In this document: positions 1 to 11,190 of the stretch, piece after piece
Numbering within the stretch: the stretch's first letter is position 1
Layout of the letters: the number at the start of each line of letters is the position of its first letter
Assembly (NCBI GenBank): GCA_002105175.1
Contig: MCGE01000010.1
Location: 372,001 to 436,000 of the forward strand
Direction of reading: 5' to 3'
Length of the DNA: 64,000 nucleotides
Source of the DNA: Absidia repens
Lineage: Eukaryota > Mucoromycota > Mucoromycetes > Mucorales > Cunninghamellaceae
Notes under the pieces: model-generated
The model's input: the letters and a program-made list of their open reading frames with translations, nothing else
The model's database searches: none
What the model was told of the DNA's origin: nothing
Program-made: the position numbers and the translations under genes

Positions 1-721
1 CGTCTTGATCAATTTTTTATAACACCCTCCCCTCGCCCAATTTTACATCATTCGCTCTGCATTAATACTTCGTTTAATTTTGGAAAGAAGCTTATCCACT
101 TGTTTTTACTATCATAGCATATATAATTGAGCCCTGCAATGACGCTTATTTCTTTCTTCCATGCTCACGCTGAGACAGATAATAACTGTCTATGCGCACT
201 TTGAAAAACAAGAGATGCCCTTTGTTACTGACAGTCTACCATCAAGAAATCAACATAAGGGTAGCTACTTTCTATCGGTGTATGTAAATCTATTTGGTAC
301 GCTTATCTCTACATCAGTCACCTTTAAAAAAATACGATCATTCAGGTTACATACAACCTTTGTTATGAGTCATCCTTCTACAGCATCTTATTTTCAAGTC
401 CCACCAGTCGCTTTTTAAAAAGCGCTTCGATCTCGTTGTGTAAAAGTAGGTCAAAAATTTTCAGAAGTCAATCAATATATGGTGTGGTTTAATCATCACT
501 TTGCTGACAAAAAAGAAAATTTGAATCAAGTTTAGACCGAACATAATCTCGGCGTGCTTAGATAGGTCGAAAGTCTCTTAAAGAGGAATGTAAGCCACTG
601 TAACTTTATCATCATGGAACTGGTTTCAAGTGACCTGGGGAAAAATTGGCGCTGTGCTTTTGGCATACGAATGTTGATGTCAATTTGATCGTCGATGAGA
701 TCGGTGCACATTGGGAATATT
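1..721. other. Intergenic, no supported gene
   Basis: AT-rich sequence with several short open frames of low-complexity composition and no recognisable domain, splice pattern or RNA gene. The right end runs into the first copy of the dispersed repeat family. Confidence 0.5.
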
Positions 722-1415
722 TCCAATTCCGCCTGCGTGATTTTTATTTTTCTCACATTTTAAATATTTTCGCGCTTTCTTTCTTTTCTGTCTGCTTTTT
801 TTCTTTTTCTTTTTTTTTTTTTTTTTTCCATTCAACTTCCATGAGGTTATATTGGATTTAGATTAGTGTTAGGACTAGTTTAGAAGGGTTTCCAGCTCAG
901 GGATTACAAGATGCATGGGGAAACCCTTTCATTTTGGATTCAGAATTTTGGGATCAACCCATGAGCTTAGTTTAGTGTTAGTTTGTACGTAGTTTATATC
1001 TACTTCTGAATAAAATATGTCTCTTTTTACATGATTCAATGAAAAATATCCCATTTGCACAATAGATCCTTTTTTTTTTTTACAATCAGCAACCATTTTG
1101 ATTAGCGTTGGCAGTTGTTGTGCTTCCACAACAGATGTCCCTTTAGTCTTTATCATACCCTGTACAATATATTATGTCCCTTTTTACCATCATCCCTTTA
1201 GATTAGCGTATAGTGTTCTCCAAATCTCACTTTAGTCTCCCTCATACTCCCAAATAGATCCTTCCAATCCTTTGTTATAATGAGCCCTCATCTTACGCTT
1301 TAGTATTTTCCAATATGCTTCAATAAAATATGTCTTTCCTAAATTTATTAATCATTCACTGACTCATCACATATCGAACAATATCATCATTGTAGCTGTT
1401 TAGTGAGTATACCAC
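722..1415 (+). repeat. Dispersed repeat family, copy A
   Basis: Non-coding interspersed repeat shared with seven other places in the window. It starts with a GCC(T)GC-rich motif at about 730, then a pyrimidine-rich tract, then the most conserved block at 851-945 (GATTAGTGTTAGGACTAG, then TTAGAAGGGTTTCC and GGGGAAACCCTTTC). The two arms can pair as a hairpin. Degenerate AATAAAATATG and GATTAG(T/C)GTTG(A/G)C motifs recur about three times downstream, so the element looks internally repetitive. No ORF, terminal inverted repeat or target-site duplication was found. The boundaries are approximate. Confidence 0.75.
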
Positions 1416-1750
1416 CAAACATTTGCGCGCATAAAATGAATCTAGGTTGTGTTGCACTGGTCACCGACTCTATAAAGTATTTTATGATGTTTTCTTGTTT
1501 ATCTATGACTACTTTCCCCATACCCCTGATGAATAGAAGCTGGATTCCAGCTTTATTTTCTACCACCCCACTTAAAAAAAACTATACTATGTATGAAACA
1601 AAAATGCATTCTTTCACAAAGCTTTTATTGGGTAATAAAAATAATTTTAAAACACTATTACTACTACTGTTCTACAAAAGTGTTGCGTAGCGTACAATGA
1701 TACGCCAAAATAGGTTATTATATCTATGTAATTCACCCAGGATTGGAGCA

Positions 1751-3965
1751 CTATACTGCAAAGGGAGTTGTCGCAATCGTCGCAGCATTAACTTCATGTT
1801 GAATACGCTTCATTGTGGCAGCATCTTCAGCAGCTGTTTGACTACCAAATAGTTGATCCAAATCTTCCAGTGAACACCCTTTTGTTTCTAGTTTGTTTTA
1901 TTTTAAAAGAAAAAAAAGTTGGTCAATCTGATACAAAAGCAAAATTATACTTATGAAAAGTGTATGATGGCAGTCATTGAGTTGTTGTTGTTGTTGTTTT
2001 TCCTTTACCTGGGATAAAAAACCACACAAAGCCAAAAGATATAAAACAAAATCCACCAAACATAAAGTAAGCAACGTGAGGATTGGAAGCCAGTAAAGGA
2101 GGTGTAATAAAGCCGACAATGAAATTATTCATCTATAAAGATATTAGTGGTCAATATCAGTTCTATTTTGTATTTTTTTTTTTGCATTGCTTTTTCTGTC
2201 GTTACCCAATGACTTGAGCTTGTTATTCCCATTGCTTTTGCCCGTACACGTAATGGAAACAATTCACTTGTAAGCACCCAACAAACTGGGCCCCAAGAGC
2301 AAGCAAATAGCCCCATAAAAATATAAATCATTGTCACCGATATCCAGCCTTCAGTTGTATGATGAATCCAGTCATGCTGAAACGCGGTGGTAAGGCTTGC
2401 CATAGTTGTCATACAAATGCACATACCCACGGATCCGACCAATAGTAGCAATTTCCGCCCCACCTTGTCCAAAAAAAGCACCGTCGGGATACAACAGCAT
2501 ACCATGATTACACCAATAACGCCTGTTGCTAGCAACTTGACAGCATCTCCAGTAATACCCACTGAGTTTATAATAAATGGAGCATAGTAAACAATTGCAT
2601 TCACCCCTGTAAATTGTTGGAAAAAGAGTAGAAGGCCGCCGACCATAATCCGTTTCCACATGCCTTGTCCTAGAACATGACAGTACGTTCGCCATTCCCT
2701 TCCCAACCAGTAGAAACAGCCACTACCACCATGGTCGGTATGAACATCGGTACTATCTATATGTTGCTCCAAATAACGGTCAAAAGCCACGGCCACCTTG
2801 ATATCGTTCCACTCCGCCTTAACCTTGCGGTTGTCCTGTGGACGTCGTCGTAATCGAGCCAGAACATGCAGTGCTTCCTGTTCCCGTCCAGCCTTGACCA
2901 ACCATCGCGGACTAAAAGGAAGAAAGTAAACACCGATCAGAAGGATTAGGCCAAATACCATCTGGATGTATAACGGTAGACGCCATGATGTCTCGTCATG
3001 CGCAAATGATGCACCATAATCAATCCAAAATGACAATGCCACACCTAACGTAGTAGATAAATGATAGATGGATACAATGCTGCCTCGTATATTTGTTGAT
3101 GATAGCTCGGACTGATATCTATTGAAGGAGCAAAGTAAAGGTAGAAAAATAAGATAAAATGAAATAAAAATTAAATCCCGCTCCAAGTGATCCGCAGGAG
3201 GACTTACAATGGGCCAAGCATGCTAAGGGAACCCACACCTAAACCAGCGATAAACCTTCCAATCAAAAGATGAATGACTTGTTGTGCCCCCGCTTGCTTG
3301 ATGAATAAATTAAAAAAAAAAAAAAGGAAAAATATAAGAAATAGTTTATATTTGATTCATGTATATAAATACTTACCAATGCACTTCCAATGAGAAAAAA
3401 GATACTGGCCACTGCTATTGAGTATTTCCGTGATATTGCATCGGCTAGGTACGCAATAAGAAATGCTAATAAAGTAAAACATCGTTAGTTTGAAACAACA
3501 ATGATGATGATAACGAGTAGTTTTACATCCTAGCCAAGCACCAAGTTCAAGAATGGAGACTACGAATCCATTTTCCATTGGGGTCATAGGAAACCGTTGT
3601 TTGAAGTTCTACTTGTTCATATTCAAAAACATATTAATTAAGTAGTACTGCTATTTTATTTATTTGATATGTTTTTTTTTCGCCAGACTGATCATTACTT
3701 CCATGTCTTGGATGCCAGAAATCACCCCTTGATCATCTACAATTTTATTAAAACGCCGACGTCAAAATGGAAAAACTCATGCATTAATTATACAAAAATC
3801 AACCCTACAGCCAAATAGAAGTCCACCAAGCGATGAAAACAATGCAATGCCAAAGAGATATGGGTTTTTTATAATCCCTTTCAGTCCTGGAGTATCATAA
3901 TCATCATCATGAACGTCCTCTTGCTTTGTAATCAAGTCATCATTCACACAATGAATTTTCTCCAT
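1751..3965 (-). CDS. MFS sugar transporter (hexose/sugar porter family)
   Basis: Twelve-helix H+/sugar symporter of the plasma membrane. Eight exons (3809-3965, 3684-3736, 3527-3608, 3377-3465, 3208-3296, 2206-3118, 2009-2132, 1751-1887) join to a 547-residue frame, normal for the family. Sugar-porter signatures are visible: GGLLFGYDQGVISG split by intron 1, LLIGRFIAGLGVGSLSM, FSPRWL after helix 6, QQFTGVNAIVYYAP in helix 7, DKVGRK, and a C-terminal ETKG after helix 12. The start ATG at 3963-3965 is preferred over an upstream in-frame GTG. Intron 2 appears to begin with GC rather than GT (CTG|GCG, ending AAGTAG), which is the only boundary that keeps the frame. Substrate cannot be read from sequence; hexoses are most likely. 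Repeat copy A lies convergent beyond its 3' end. Confidence 0.9.
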
Positions 3966-4692
3966 ACTAACAAACACAATAAGATTTACTATTTGTGAAA
4001 AAAAAAAAAAAAAATTAAGAAATCACAAAGGAATTAAAAAAGAAAAAGCTTGAAATAATTTCGTCTCTTTCAGGATTACTTGGTGATATTTTCATATCAA
4101 CGGATTTGATCCAAAAATAGGACTACCCTTTTGATATCAAATCGTACATTTATGTTTGTTTTCCAAATGAACCGAGCGACAAAAGGTAATATCATCCCTG
4201 GAACTGTAAATTTATATCCTCTCACCATCCCCTCACGGCACATGTTATGGATGAAAACCAATCATTTTCGTTATCTTTGTCATTGTATTCCGGCATATTC
4301 AAAACATCGGAAATGAGGAGGTGGTGCTGAATAATAGCTCAATTAAAGCAGTAGATAGAAGTCTATAACAAAGCTATTCAAGTGGTAAGGGTTATTTATC
4401 TGTCACATAAAAAATAAAAAAAGGAGCATGCACGGTGAACATCATAATTCCATTTTTGAGTCATTCCCCAACTCTGTACCAGCAACCACTAAAAATCTAG
4501 ACCCCTATTTCTTTGCACCCAGCACACTCAGCAAATTCACAATGTAAAAAGTGTTCCCACAGTATAATAATAATAATAAGAAAAAGGAAGCCAAATTTTC
4601 GTTTTTATTATTGGTAAAGAAAAGAAAACAATATACAATCTAAAATTAGTGAGGAATAATTATAACTGAATAAAGGATTAAATATTCTATTT
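3966..4692. other. Intergenic between Atp12 3' end and transporter 5' end
   Basis: The leftward-transcribed transporter promoter should lie in the left part and the Atp12 3' UTR in the right part. A poly-A run at about 3999-4014 (poly-T on the transcribed strand) and (TAA)n near 4565 are present. No other gene is seen. Confidence 0.5.
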
Positions 4693-5882
4693 CTAAAATT
4701 GTTTCTTGTGCATCACAGCCAAGGCCACAGATCCTAGAGTTTGGCGCATATATTCACGATCCACATCATGACCTAAAAAAAAAAAAAAGGGAGGAGGGTT
4801 GAAATGAGTGATGGCATATCGATTTGAATTGCAAAAGGACCCTTATACTTACTATCTTCGACTTCACCCCAACGTTCCATTTGAGAGTTCATTTCCACTT
4901 GAGCAGCTTGAGCAGCATGTTCGGCAGAGATGGCGTGTTTCACCAAGGCAAGACCGATCAAGAAGCTTTTCGATGTTAACACCGCTCGTTCAAATGCAGC
5001 AAGTTCATAATGATCCATTTGTTCCACCACAGCACGCAACTTGTCCTTTGTTTCCTGAGGTTGTTCTGTGGCAAATATATCAGTTGTAGTGTTGATGGTG
5101 ATGTTGTAGTTCTTGGACGCCCAATCGATGATTGGTTTCCAGTAAGCATCTTGCAATTGTACTAAGATTTCGGGGTACTCTTCGTGGTAACATGTTGCAT
5201 CCGTATCAAAGTAAGCCATCAATTTGTCAATCACTGCTGGTCGCACTCTAGCATCTTCACTATTGACCGGGTCTAATCCATCAATGGCGCGAGAAAGAAT
5301 AGAAGTCTACAAAAAACAAAACGCTGTTAGCATACAACAGGGAAAAAAAAAAAAAATAGTCATCAACCCAACAACTTGCTTTTCCTTACCAGAGGTAAAG
5401 TATGAGCCTTCAACACCTTGGTTTGCGCATCCCATTCAGCAGCCGTTAATAAAGCCATGTGACGCTGAGAAGAATCCAGTTTGACAACGTTTTTGCTGGG
5501 TGTTCGTAAATTACGGTGATCAAGCACGACAGTAACACCATCTACCATAATAATAAAATAAGTATCCGTCTTTAGCTGGCTTCTTCACTTTATTCGTCGT
5601 TGCGTTTTACCTTGTTCTTCTTTGACGCCAGCGTTTTTCCAGAAACGTTGCATTGTTCGTTCAGCGCCTAAATACATATTTTTTTTTAAAAAAAAAAGGG
5701 AGTGTTGCATTTCAGTGAGAGTGAGCGAGAAATGTCAAAATATTGGTCCCTCGGCTTTTTCCTCCAAGGTGTTTTTCCTTACGTTGAGTATCAGCTTCAT
5801 TGCGCAAAGCTTTGCATGAGTTGAATGACCGCTTATTCAAGATTTGGTGAGTTGATCGTAGACCGAAACGTAAGGAGATCAT
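4693..5882 (-). CDS. ATP12: Mitochondrial F1-ATPase assembly chaperone Atp12
   Basis: Atp12 binds unassembled F1 alpha subunit in the mitochondrial matrix and is needed to form the alpha3beta3 hexamer. Five exons (5783-5882, 5611-5667, 5390-5541, 4853-5306, 4693-4772) give a clean 280-residue frame. The N-terminus (MISLRFGLRSTHQILNKRSF) is rich in Arg, Ser and hydrophobics and lacks acidic residues, as expected for a matrix presequence. Next comes the ATP12-family beta-rich segment with LDHRNLRTP and LTAAEWDAQ. The helical C-terminal domain contains MDHYELAAFERAVLTSKSF and ends with a YMRQTLGSVALAVMH helix. All introns are GT-AG. The family assignment is secure from these motifs. Confidence 0.9.
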
Positions 5883-6649
5883 GGGAATATTATTTGAAAA
5901 GAAATATATGAAAAGGATAGTTCAAAAGACTAGAATTTGAGAAAAAAATAAAAGAAAAAATGTCGGCGGTTAAAAAAAGATCAATGGCCAGGTTAGAAAA
6001 AAAAAAAAAAAAAAAAAGTGGCTGATCGGGATTAGCCTTTATCTTGGTATAGCGTTATGGGCCCCTGAACCGCTATTACAAAACCTGTTTCATCACTCGT
6101 GTAGTATCTTGATGACACACACATCCTATTCTTGACGACGCATACTTGCTAGATTTTTTTAAAAAAAATATATATGTTCATTCTAGTATAAAGAACCTCT
6201 TCCTCATAAATTTTCCTTCTTTTTTTTTTTTGGAATAGAAAGCTCTATATTTTACTTTGTATGCCACGCTGTCGTATTCCAGGTATACCGTCTTCATTGC
6301 TGCTATCAACATCGCGCAGCACATTGTCTCCCAAAGGGAACGGTCGCAAATAAAATTATTTAATATCATTTGAAAAGCACTTTATTACATGTTGTAGTTA
6401 TAGTAACTATTATATTATCCACTTCCCTATTATTATTTTACTAGTAATTAATTAAATCAAACCCATTTTATTTTTATCAACCATTTTCTTTTGCCTTTGT
6501 TTGTCATTATTGTATATAATGTACATTATATGCATGTTTGATCATAATTGAAAAAAAAAAAATCATCATTAAAGGTAATCCTTGGAAAAAGGTCACCTCT
6601 TAATTGTCAATATTAAAAATAGTCCTATATCACTGACAAATAACAAAAA
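5883..6649. other. Intergenic, Atp12 promoter side
   Basis: Very AT-rich with homopolymer A runs (for example near 6000-6016). One 63-codon open frame around 6178-6369 shows no family features and is judged spurious. Confidence 0.45.
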
Positions 6650-7225
6650 AAAAAAAAAAAAAGAAAGATATATTTTATTGAAGCATAAGCACAGCATTCA
6701 TCTACTGATGGTGGTAGCATGAGAGTGACTATTGGAAGTTCTGAAAAACGTTCAACATTATTCTAAAGGAAAGAGTGTAAATAGAAATCTAATATACTGT
6801 ATAAGACACATGAGAAGTAGAACAATAGTCAACACTAACCAAAAATGGTGAATGTAGTGAAAAAGTGATCTCTTGCATAAGACATGAGAGAAACTAATGG
6901 GTCATTTTTGATTTGGAGCACGTAAAACAAACATATTTTATTTTATATATAGGTACAAGCAATAGATAAACTAACACTAAACTATGCTAATGAGGCTCCA
7001 AAAAGCCAGCTAATGGTGCCCTCAGATCTTAGATCCAAAATGAAAGGGTTTCCCCATGCATCTTGCAATCCCTGAGCTGAAATCTCTTCTAAACTAGACC
7101 TGACACTAATCTAAGTCCAAAATAACTTTAAAGAAAGTTGAATGATGAAGGGAAAGAAAGAATTGAAAAGAATGAGAGAGTGTGGGGAAAAAGAAAGAGT
7201 AAACAAAAATTCACGTGTGCGGCAT
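6650..7225 (-). repeat. Dispersed repeat family, copy B (reverse)
   Basis: Reverse-complement copy. Reading leftwards it has the CAAATGCCGCACACGTG box at about 7210, a pyrimidine tract, the core GGACTTAGATTAGTGTCAGG and GATGCATGGGGAAACCC (about 7110-7030), then downstream TTAGTGTTGAC and CAATAAAATATATC motifs ending near a poly-T stretch (about 6645). The left hairpin arm is eroded relative to other copies, leaving several mismatches. Confidence 0.75.
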
Positions 7226-8003
7226 TTGAAAAATCAATCTCTCGCTCAGGTTTTTTTTTTTTGGTGGATACAAAATAGATCCCCTAGTTTTTTTTTTTTT
7301 TTTTTTTGGTTCCTTTTTTTTACAACATTTAACATCATATAACGTGATCTACATGGTAACTCTCTTCTCTTCACAGGAACCTCCACCGGTCAACACTGGA
7401 CTTGCATTCTTATGACAGCAATCGATAAAGTGCAGTCTCTGGAGTACCGTCACCATTCAATATTGGTTTCATCTCGTGCTCAACTGCCAAGATGCTTTTG
7501 CACTCTCATTGCTCTTTAAAATAGTTTGAAACAGACCGTAGAATAGCTTACCCTTTCACTTTAAAATTGCTCACTCTCTTAGTTTATCTCATATTAAGTT
7601 TATGTCACGTTTATGTACAATAAAATAAATAACAAAAACTTTACTATATATGCTCTCACTGAATGCCTTAATTAGCTTATAACATATCTCATGTCATTTT
7701 CAGGTGATGCAAAGAGAGTCATTTCCAAGTACAATTTGGTATACTCGCCTAGTGTGCCTTTTTACTTTAAAGGTTCAAGAATGTGCATCTCACTTAAATT
7801 CAAACATTATACGCTCTCTCAAACAAATAAATCATAATCGTACAATCAAAATGCCGCAAAATCTATACGAGAGAGTCGGCGCACAACGGATGAACTTACA
7901 CTTATCGTGTTGACCACTACTGACGATATTGCACAACTGATGTTGCCGAACACAACTCATCTTATTGTTATCTTTATTTATCTACATAAATTCATCAAGT
8001 TAC
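7226..8003. other. Intergenic, no supported gene
   Basis: Two poly-T runs near 7250 and 7290, otherwise unstructured AT-rich sequence. It may contain further old retroelement debris, but nothing alignable to the LTRs by eye before about 8004. Confidence 0.4.
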
Positions 8004-8330
8004 TGTCACACTGAATCCGCACATCATGAGGTCCCTCTTATATATGTCTTTTAGCCTATTTTGGTAATAGTATAAATGCCCCGTCATTTTATTGAACTAA
8101 CAATGGCCAATACTTTTTACTTTATTGTCTTTTACTATTCAAAGCTTAATATTTATATACTTTCCACAAACTTCAACTTTATCTATAAAAGTTCTGTGGC
8201 TCGCTACTCTTACAAAAAAAAAAAAAACACATGCTGGTCCTTGATAAACCAATTCTTATCTACATTCAGGAACCATGTTCCCATTCTCGATTATTTTTTA
8301 TTTCTAAGCTCTGACACCCAAATCATATAC
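8004..8330 (+). repeat. Degenerate LTR remnant
   Basis: Diverged relative of the 769-bp LTR. It keeps TAGTATAAATGCCCC, a TTTTATTGAAC(T/C)AAC stretch, TTATCTATAAAAGTTCTG and an ATTCAGGAAC block in the same order as the intact LTRs. It is interrupted at 8331 by the solo LTR, so it is the oldest layer of this nest. Confidence 0.6.
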
Positions 8331-9091
8331 TGTCGAGGATCGGCCTGAGTCCGCTCCCAACAACAACATCAACAACATCAACATCAACATCAACAACATC
8401 AACATCAATAAGCTCCTTAAGTTTTTTGTTTATTGTTACACATTACCCCAGCGTCTTTTTTCAACCGTCGTATTTTTTACCCCGATGTCTTTTTTCAACC
8501 GTCGTATTTTTTACACCGGCGTCTTTTTTAGCCCATTTTAAAATTTTATTTCTATATATATATATCCCACTTTTTTTCAATTCTCTTTTTTCCTTAGTTC
8601 TTATCTTCGTTATATTTACTCAACCTTTTTTATAAAATTCAGTACAAAGGTTTTTTAACCACCAAATCACTGTCTTATTTTTATTTTGTTTCTATCGTCT
8701 ATATAGAAACTTTCTTTTATTTTTTGTGACTACAAGTCCTTTTTTTTATTTTTACTGTGTGTTATACACTTATTTTTATTGAACCAACAAAGGTCAATAC
8801 TTTTCTTTTTTATTTTATTTTACTTTTCCAAGTTTATTTTTTATAAACTTTCTCTACAGTTGGACTTTACCTACAAAAGTTCTGGTGCTCACTACTATCA
8901 ATTCTATTTTTGTCCGATTCAGGAACAAGATATTTCAAATTCCGCCCAAGGAACAAATTTATTTTCAAGCTCTAAACTAGCAAAAGCTATACTAAAGGAT
9001 AACTCAAGACATCCTATTCAACCCAGAAAAACATAAAAAACCTACAAAAACACAATCCAGTTGGACTAAAATCACAAATTTAGCCGCAACA
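8331..9091 (+). repeat. Solo LTR (gypsy-type)
   Basis: 761-bp LTR beginning TGTCGAGGATCGG and ending GCCGCAACA (TG...CA ends), clearly homologous to the LTRs of the full element but with many substitutions. It is flanked on both sides by ATAC, a 4-bp target-site duplication. No internal region is attached, consistent with LTR-LTR recombination. A CAACAT(CAACAACAT)n-like microsatellite near the 5' end is expanded relative to the other copies. Confidence 0.85.
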
Positions 9092-9121
9092 ATACTCAAG
9101 AATAATCAAAGAATCCGATAC

Positions 9122-9890
9122 TGTCGAGGATCGGCCTGAGTCCGCTCCCAACAACAACATCAACAACAACATCATTAGCGACGCTCTTGGCTGGGCGATG
9201 GATTAGTCAAACTTTTTATTTTAATTTTATCCAACCCTGACAATTGTCCACAATAACCCCGCTCCCAAACTTTAACAATTGTCTACAATAACCCCGCTCC
9301 CATCTTTTGACAATTGCCTACAACAAACCCGCTCCCAATTCCCATGCATATACCTTATCCCATATTTTTAAATTAGTATAAATACCCCACCTTTTTATTC
9401 ACCAATTTCAAATTCTTTAGTTTTTTTCAGTTTTCTCATTTAACAAATAAAACTTAGTACAAAGGTTTTTACACCACCAAGTTATCTACCGTTTCTATTG
9501 GATCATAGAAACCTCCTTTTATTTTTGGCTACAAGTCCTCTTTTTTATTTTTTACTGTGTGTTATACACTTATTTTTATTGAACCAACTAAGGTCAATAC
9601 TTTTTACTTTTATTTTATTTTACACTTCCAAGTTTATTTTTTATAAACTTTCTCTACAGTTGGACTTTATCTACAAAAGTTCTGGTGCTCACTACTCTCA
9701 AATCTATTTTTGTCCGATTCAGGAACAAGATACTTCAACTTCCGCCCAAGGAACAAATTCATTTACAAGCTCTAAACAAGCAAAAGCTATATTAAAGGAT
9801 AACTCAAGACATCTTATCCAACCCAAAAAAATATAAAAACCTACAAAAACACAATCCAGTTGGACTAAAATAACAAATTTAGCCGCAACA
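9122..9890 (+). repeat. 5' LTR
   Basis: 769 bp, TGTCGAGG...CCGCAACA. Same length as the 3' LTR and no difference found by eye. It contains a TATA-like TATAAATA at 9377-9384. The 5' portion also encodes the end of the ancestral pol frame when read from the 3' LTR copy. Confidence 0.93.
9377..9384 (+). promoter_or_regulatory. Candidate LTR TATA box
   Basis: TATAAATA followed by CCCCAC lies about 255 bp into the LTR and is kept as TATAAATGCCCC in the oldest LTR remnant. It is duplicated in the 3' LTR at about 14785-14792. The element's RNA start would be expected shortly downstream. Promoter activity is inferred, not shown. Confidence 0.45.
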
Positions 9891-9894
9891 TATT

Positions 9895-9910
9895 TGGTGC
9901 TCACTACAGG
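9895..9910 (+). other. Candidate primer-binding site
   Basis: TGGTGCTCACTACAGG starts 4 bases after the 5' LTR. It begins with TGG as expected for pairing with a tRNA 3' CCA end. The cognate tRNA was not identified; the site does not match the neighbouring tRNA-Glu 3' end. A related TTGGTGCTCACT word occurs again near 14355 and inside the LTRs. Confidence 0.5.
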
Positions 9911-10077
9911 GGATATCTACTCAAAATTTCCAAAGAAACATCACTCAAATCTTTTAACAACCTCAAACTCAAGTAAACTCTGCCAAGATTTCAAGACGCA
10001 ACGTCCACACTTACAAACCCTACCTCCGAAATATTTATCAAAACTTTCAAAAATACAAATTGGAAACCAAAAACAAG

Positions 10078-11145
10078 ATGAACGAACAAACTGTGTTGGC
10101 AAACGGACCTATCTACCAACCAAAAATGAAGCTAATGCCCTTTTCTGGATTCGAAGGAGAAGACTTCAGAAATTTTAAACAAACACTGGATAACTACTTT
10201 GCACTCTCAAACATCAATGATGAAGATCGCAAGCTGATTATACTCAAGACACAATTGTACCACGCTGCTAGGACTTTTGTAAACAAATTGCTAAAAAAAA
10301 CAAAAGACCCACTTTCATACTCCGAAGTCATGAAAAAATTAATGGACCAATATATCACCCCTGAACTCATACAAACATATGAGTATGCCTTCAACAACAT
10401 GGTACAAGGTATTGACGAACATCCAAGAACATTTTACGCAAGACTGTTTGAAGCTGCTGAACTTGCCGAAATTGATTCCGAATCAATGATCCAAAGCCGA
10501 TTCCGTGCAGGAGTACATCCTATCATACAACAACATTGCATATCACTTGGCTGTAAAGACATTGACGCATGGCTCAAAGCCGCCGAAGGTTATTGGACTG
10601 CACATAACCCTCAACAGGTTACAATGGCTGACAATCCCTTCCACCCACGACGTATTGCTCATCCCGCAGATACCATTCAAATGTCTCCCTATCAAACCGC
10701 TACAAACTCACCCAGTTTGAACGCTATCACTTCAACAAACCCACTGGACATGAAAGATATACAAAAATCCATCAGAAGTATCATCAAAGAAGAATTCAAT
10801 AACTTCTCAAAAAATCAAAATGGGACATACAACCAACCATCCAACTCTCGATACAATAACCCACGTCATCAACCCCGACAATACAATGCCCCACAATATA
10901 ATCAAAACTCGTACCATCACAATAATGGTCAACGTAACTACAATAACCAAAATCAAGACCCAGTCTTTGATCCTAACCACGGTGACTATAATGGTTATCA
11001 TCCATCACCTCCCATGAATCAAAACCGCCGTCCCAACTACAATAACCGACGCCCATACAACAATCAACAGTATCAATATAATCCACAATACCAACAACAT
11101 CAAACACAACAACCCATTCAACAAAATCAACAGTCAAAAAACTAG
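10078..11145 (+). CDS. Retrotransposon Gag
   Basis: 355-residue structural protein, starting at the ATG 187 bases after the LTR. The first ~190 residues are helical and resemble the retrotransposon gag capsid domain, including FSGFEGEDFRNFKQTLDNYF and GIDEHPRTFYARLFEAAELA. The remainder (about 240-355) is an Asn/Gln/Tyr/His-rich low-complexity tail with scattered Arg. No CCHC zinc knuckle is present, so RNA binding probably relies on the basic low-complexity tail. The stop TAG (11143-11145) directly follows the slippery heptamer. Confidence 0.85.
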   Translation: MNEQTVLANGPIYQPKMKLMPFSGFEGEDFRNFKQTLDNYFALSNINDEDRKLIILKTQLYHAARTFVNKLLKKTKDPLSYSEVMKKLMDQYITPELIQTYEYAFNNMVQGIDEHPRTFYARLFEAAELAEIDSESMIQSRFRAGVHPIIQQHCISLGCKDIDAWLKAAEGYWTAHNPQQVTMADNPFHPRRIAHPADTIQMSPYQTATNSPSLNAITSTNPLDMKDIQKSIRSIIKEEFNNFSKNQNGTYNQPSNSRYNNPRHQPRQYNAPQYNQNSYHHNNGQRNYNNQNQDPVFDPNHGDYNGYHPSPPMNQNRRPNYNNRRPYNNQQYQYNPQYQQHQTQQPIQQNQQSKN

Positions 11146-11190
11146 CACGGGCAACTGCAGTTGATGGTCAGTTGGAAAACCCGCCTAACA
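11136..11190 (+). promoter_or_regulatory. -1 ribosomal frameshift signal at gag-pol junction
   Basis: A AAA AAC at 11136-11142 is exactly in phase with gag codons (TCA AAA AAC TAG), the classic -1 slippery heptamer, and pol is open in the -1 frame. Five bases after the heptamer and overlapping stop, CGGGCAACTG (11148-11157) can pair with CAGTTG (11170-11175) and CCCG (11180-11183). A competing 12-nt palindrome CAACTGCAGTTG sits inside. This is the expected heptamer-spacer-structure arrangement. Confidence 0.8.

Noticed and set aside
8340..8410. Repeated CAACATCAACAACATC considered as a CRISPR-like or protein-coding array
   Set aside because: It is a microsatellite inside an LTR, with no spacers and a eukaryotic context.
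9895..9910. Primer-binding site matching the adjacent tRNA-Glu
   Set aside because: The complement of the site does not agree with the 3' acceptor strand of that tRNA.
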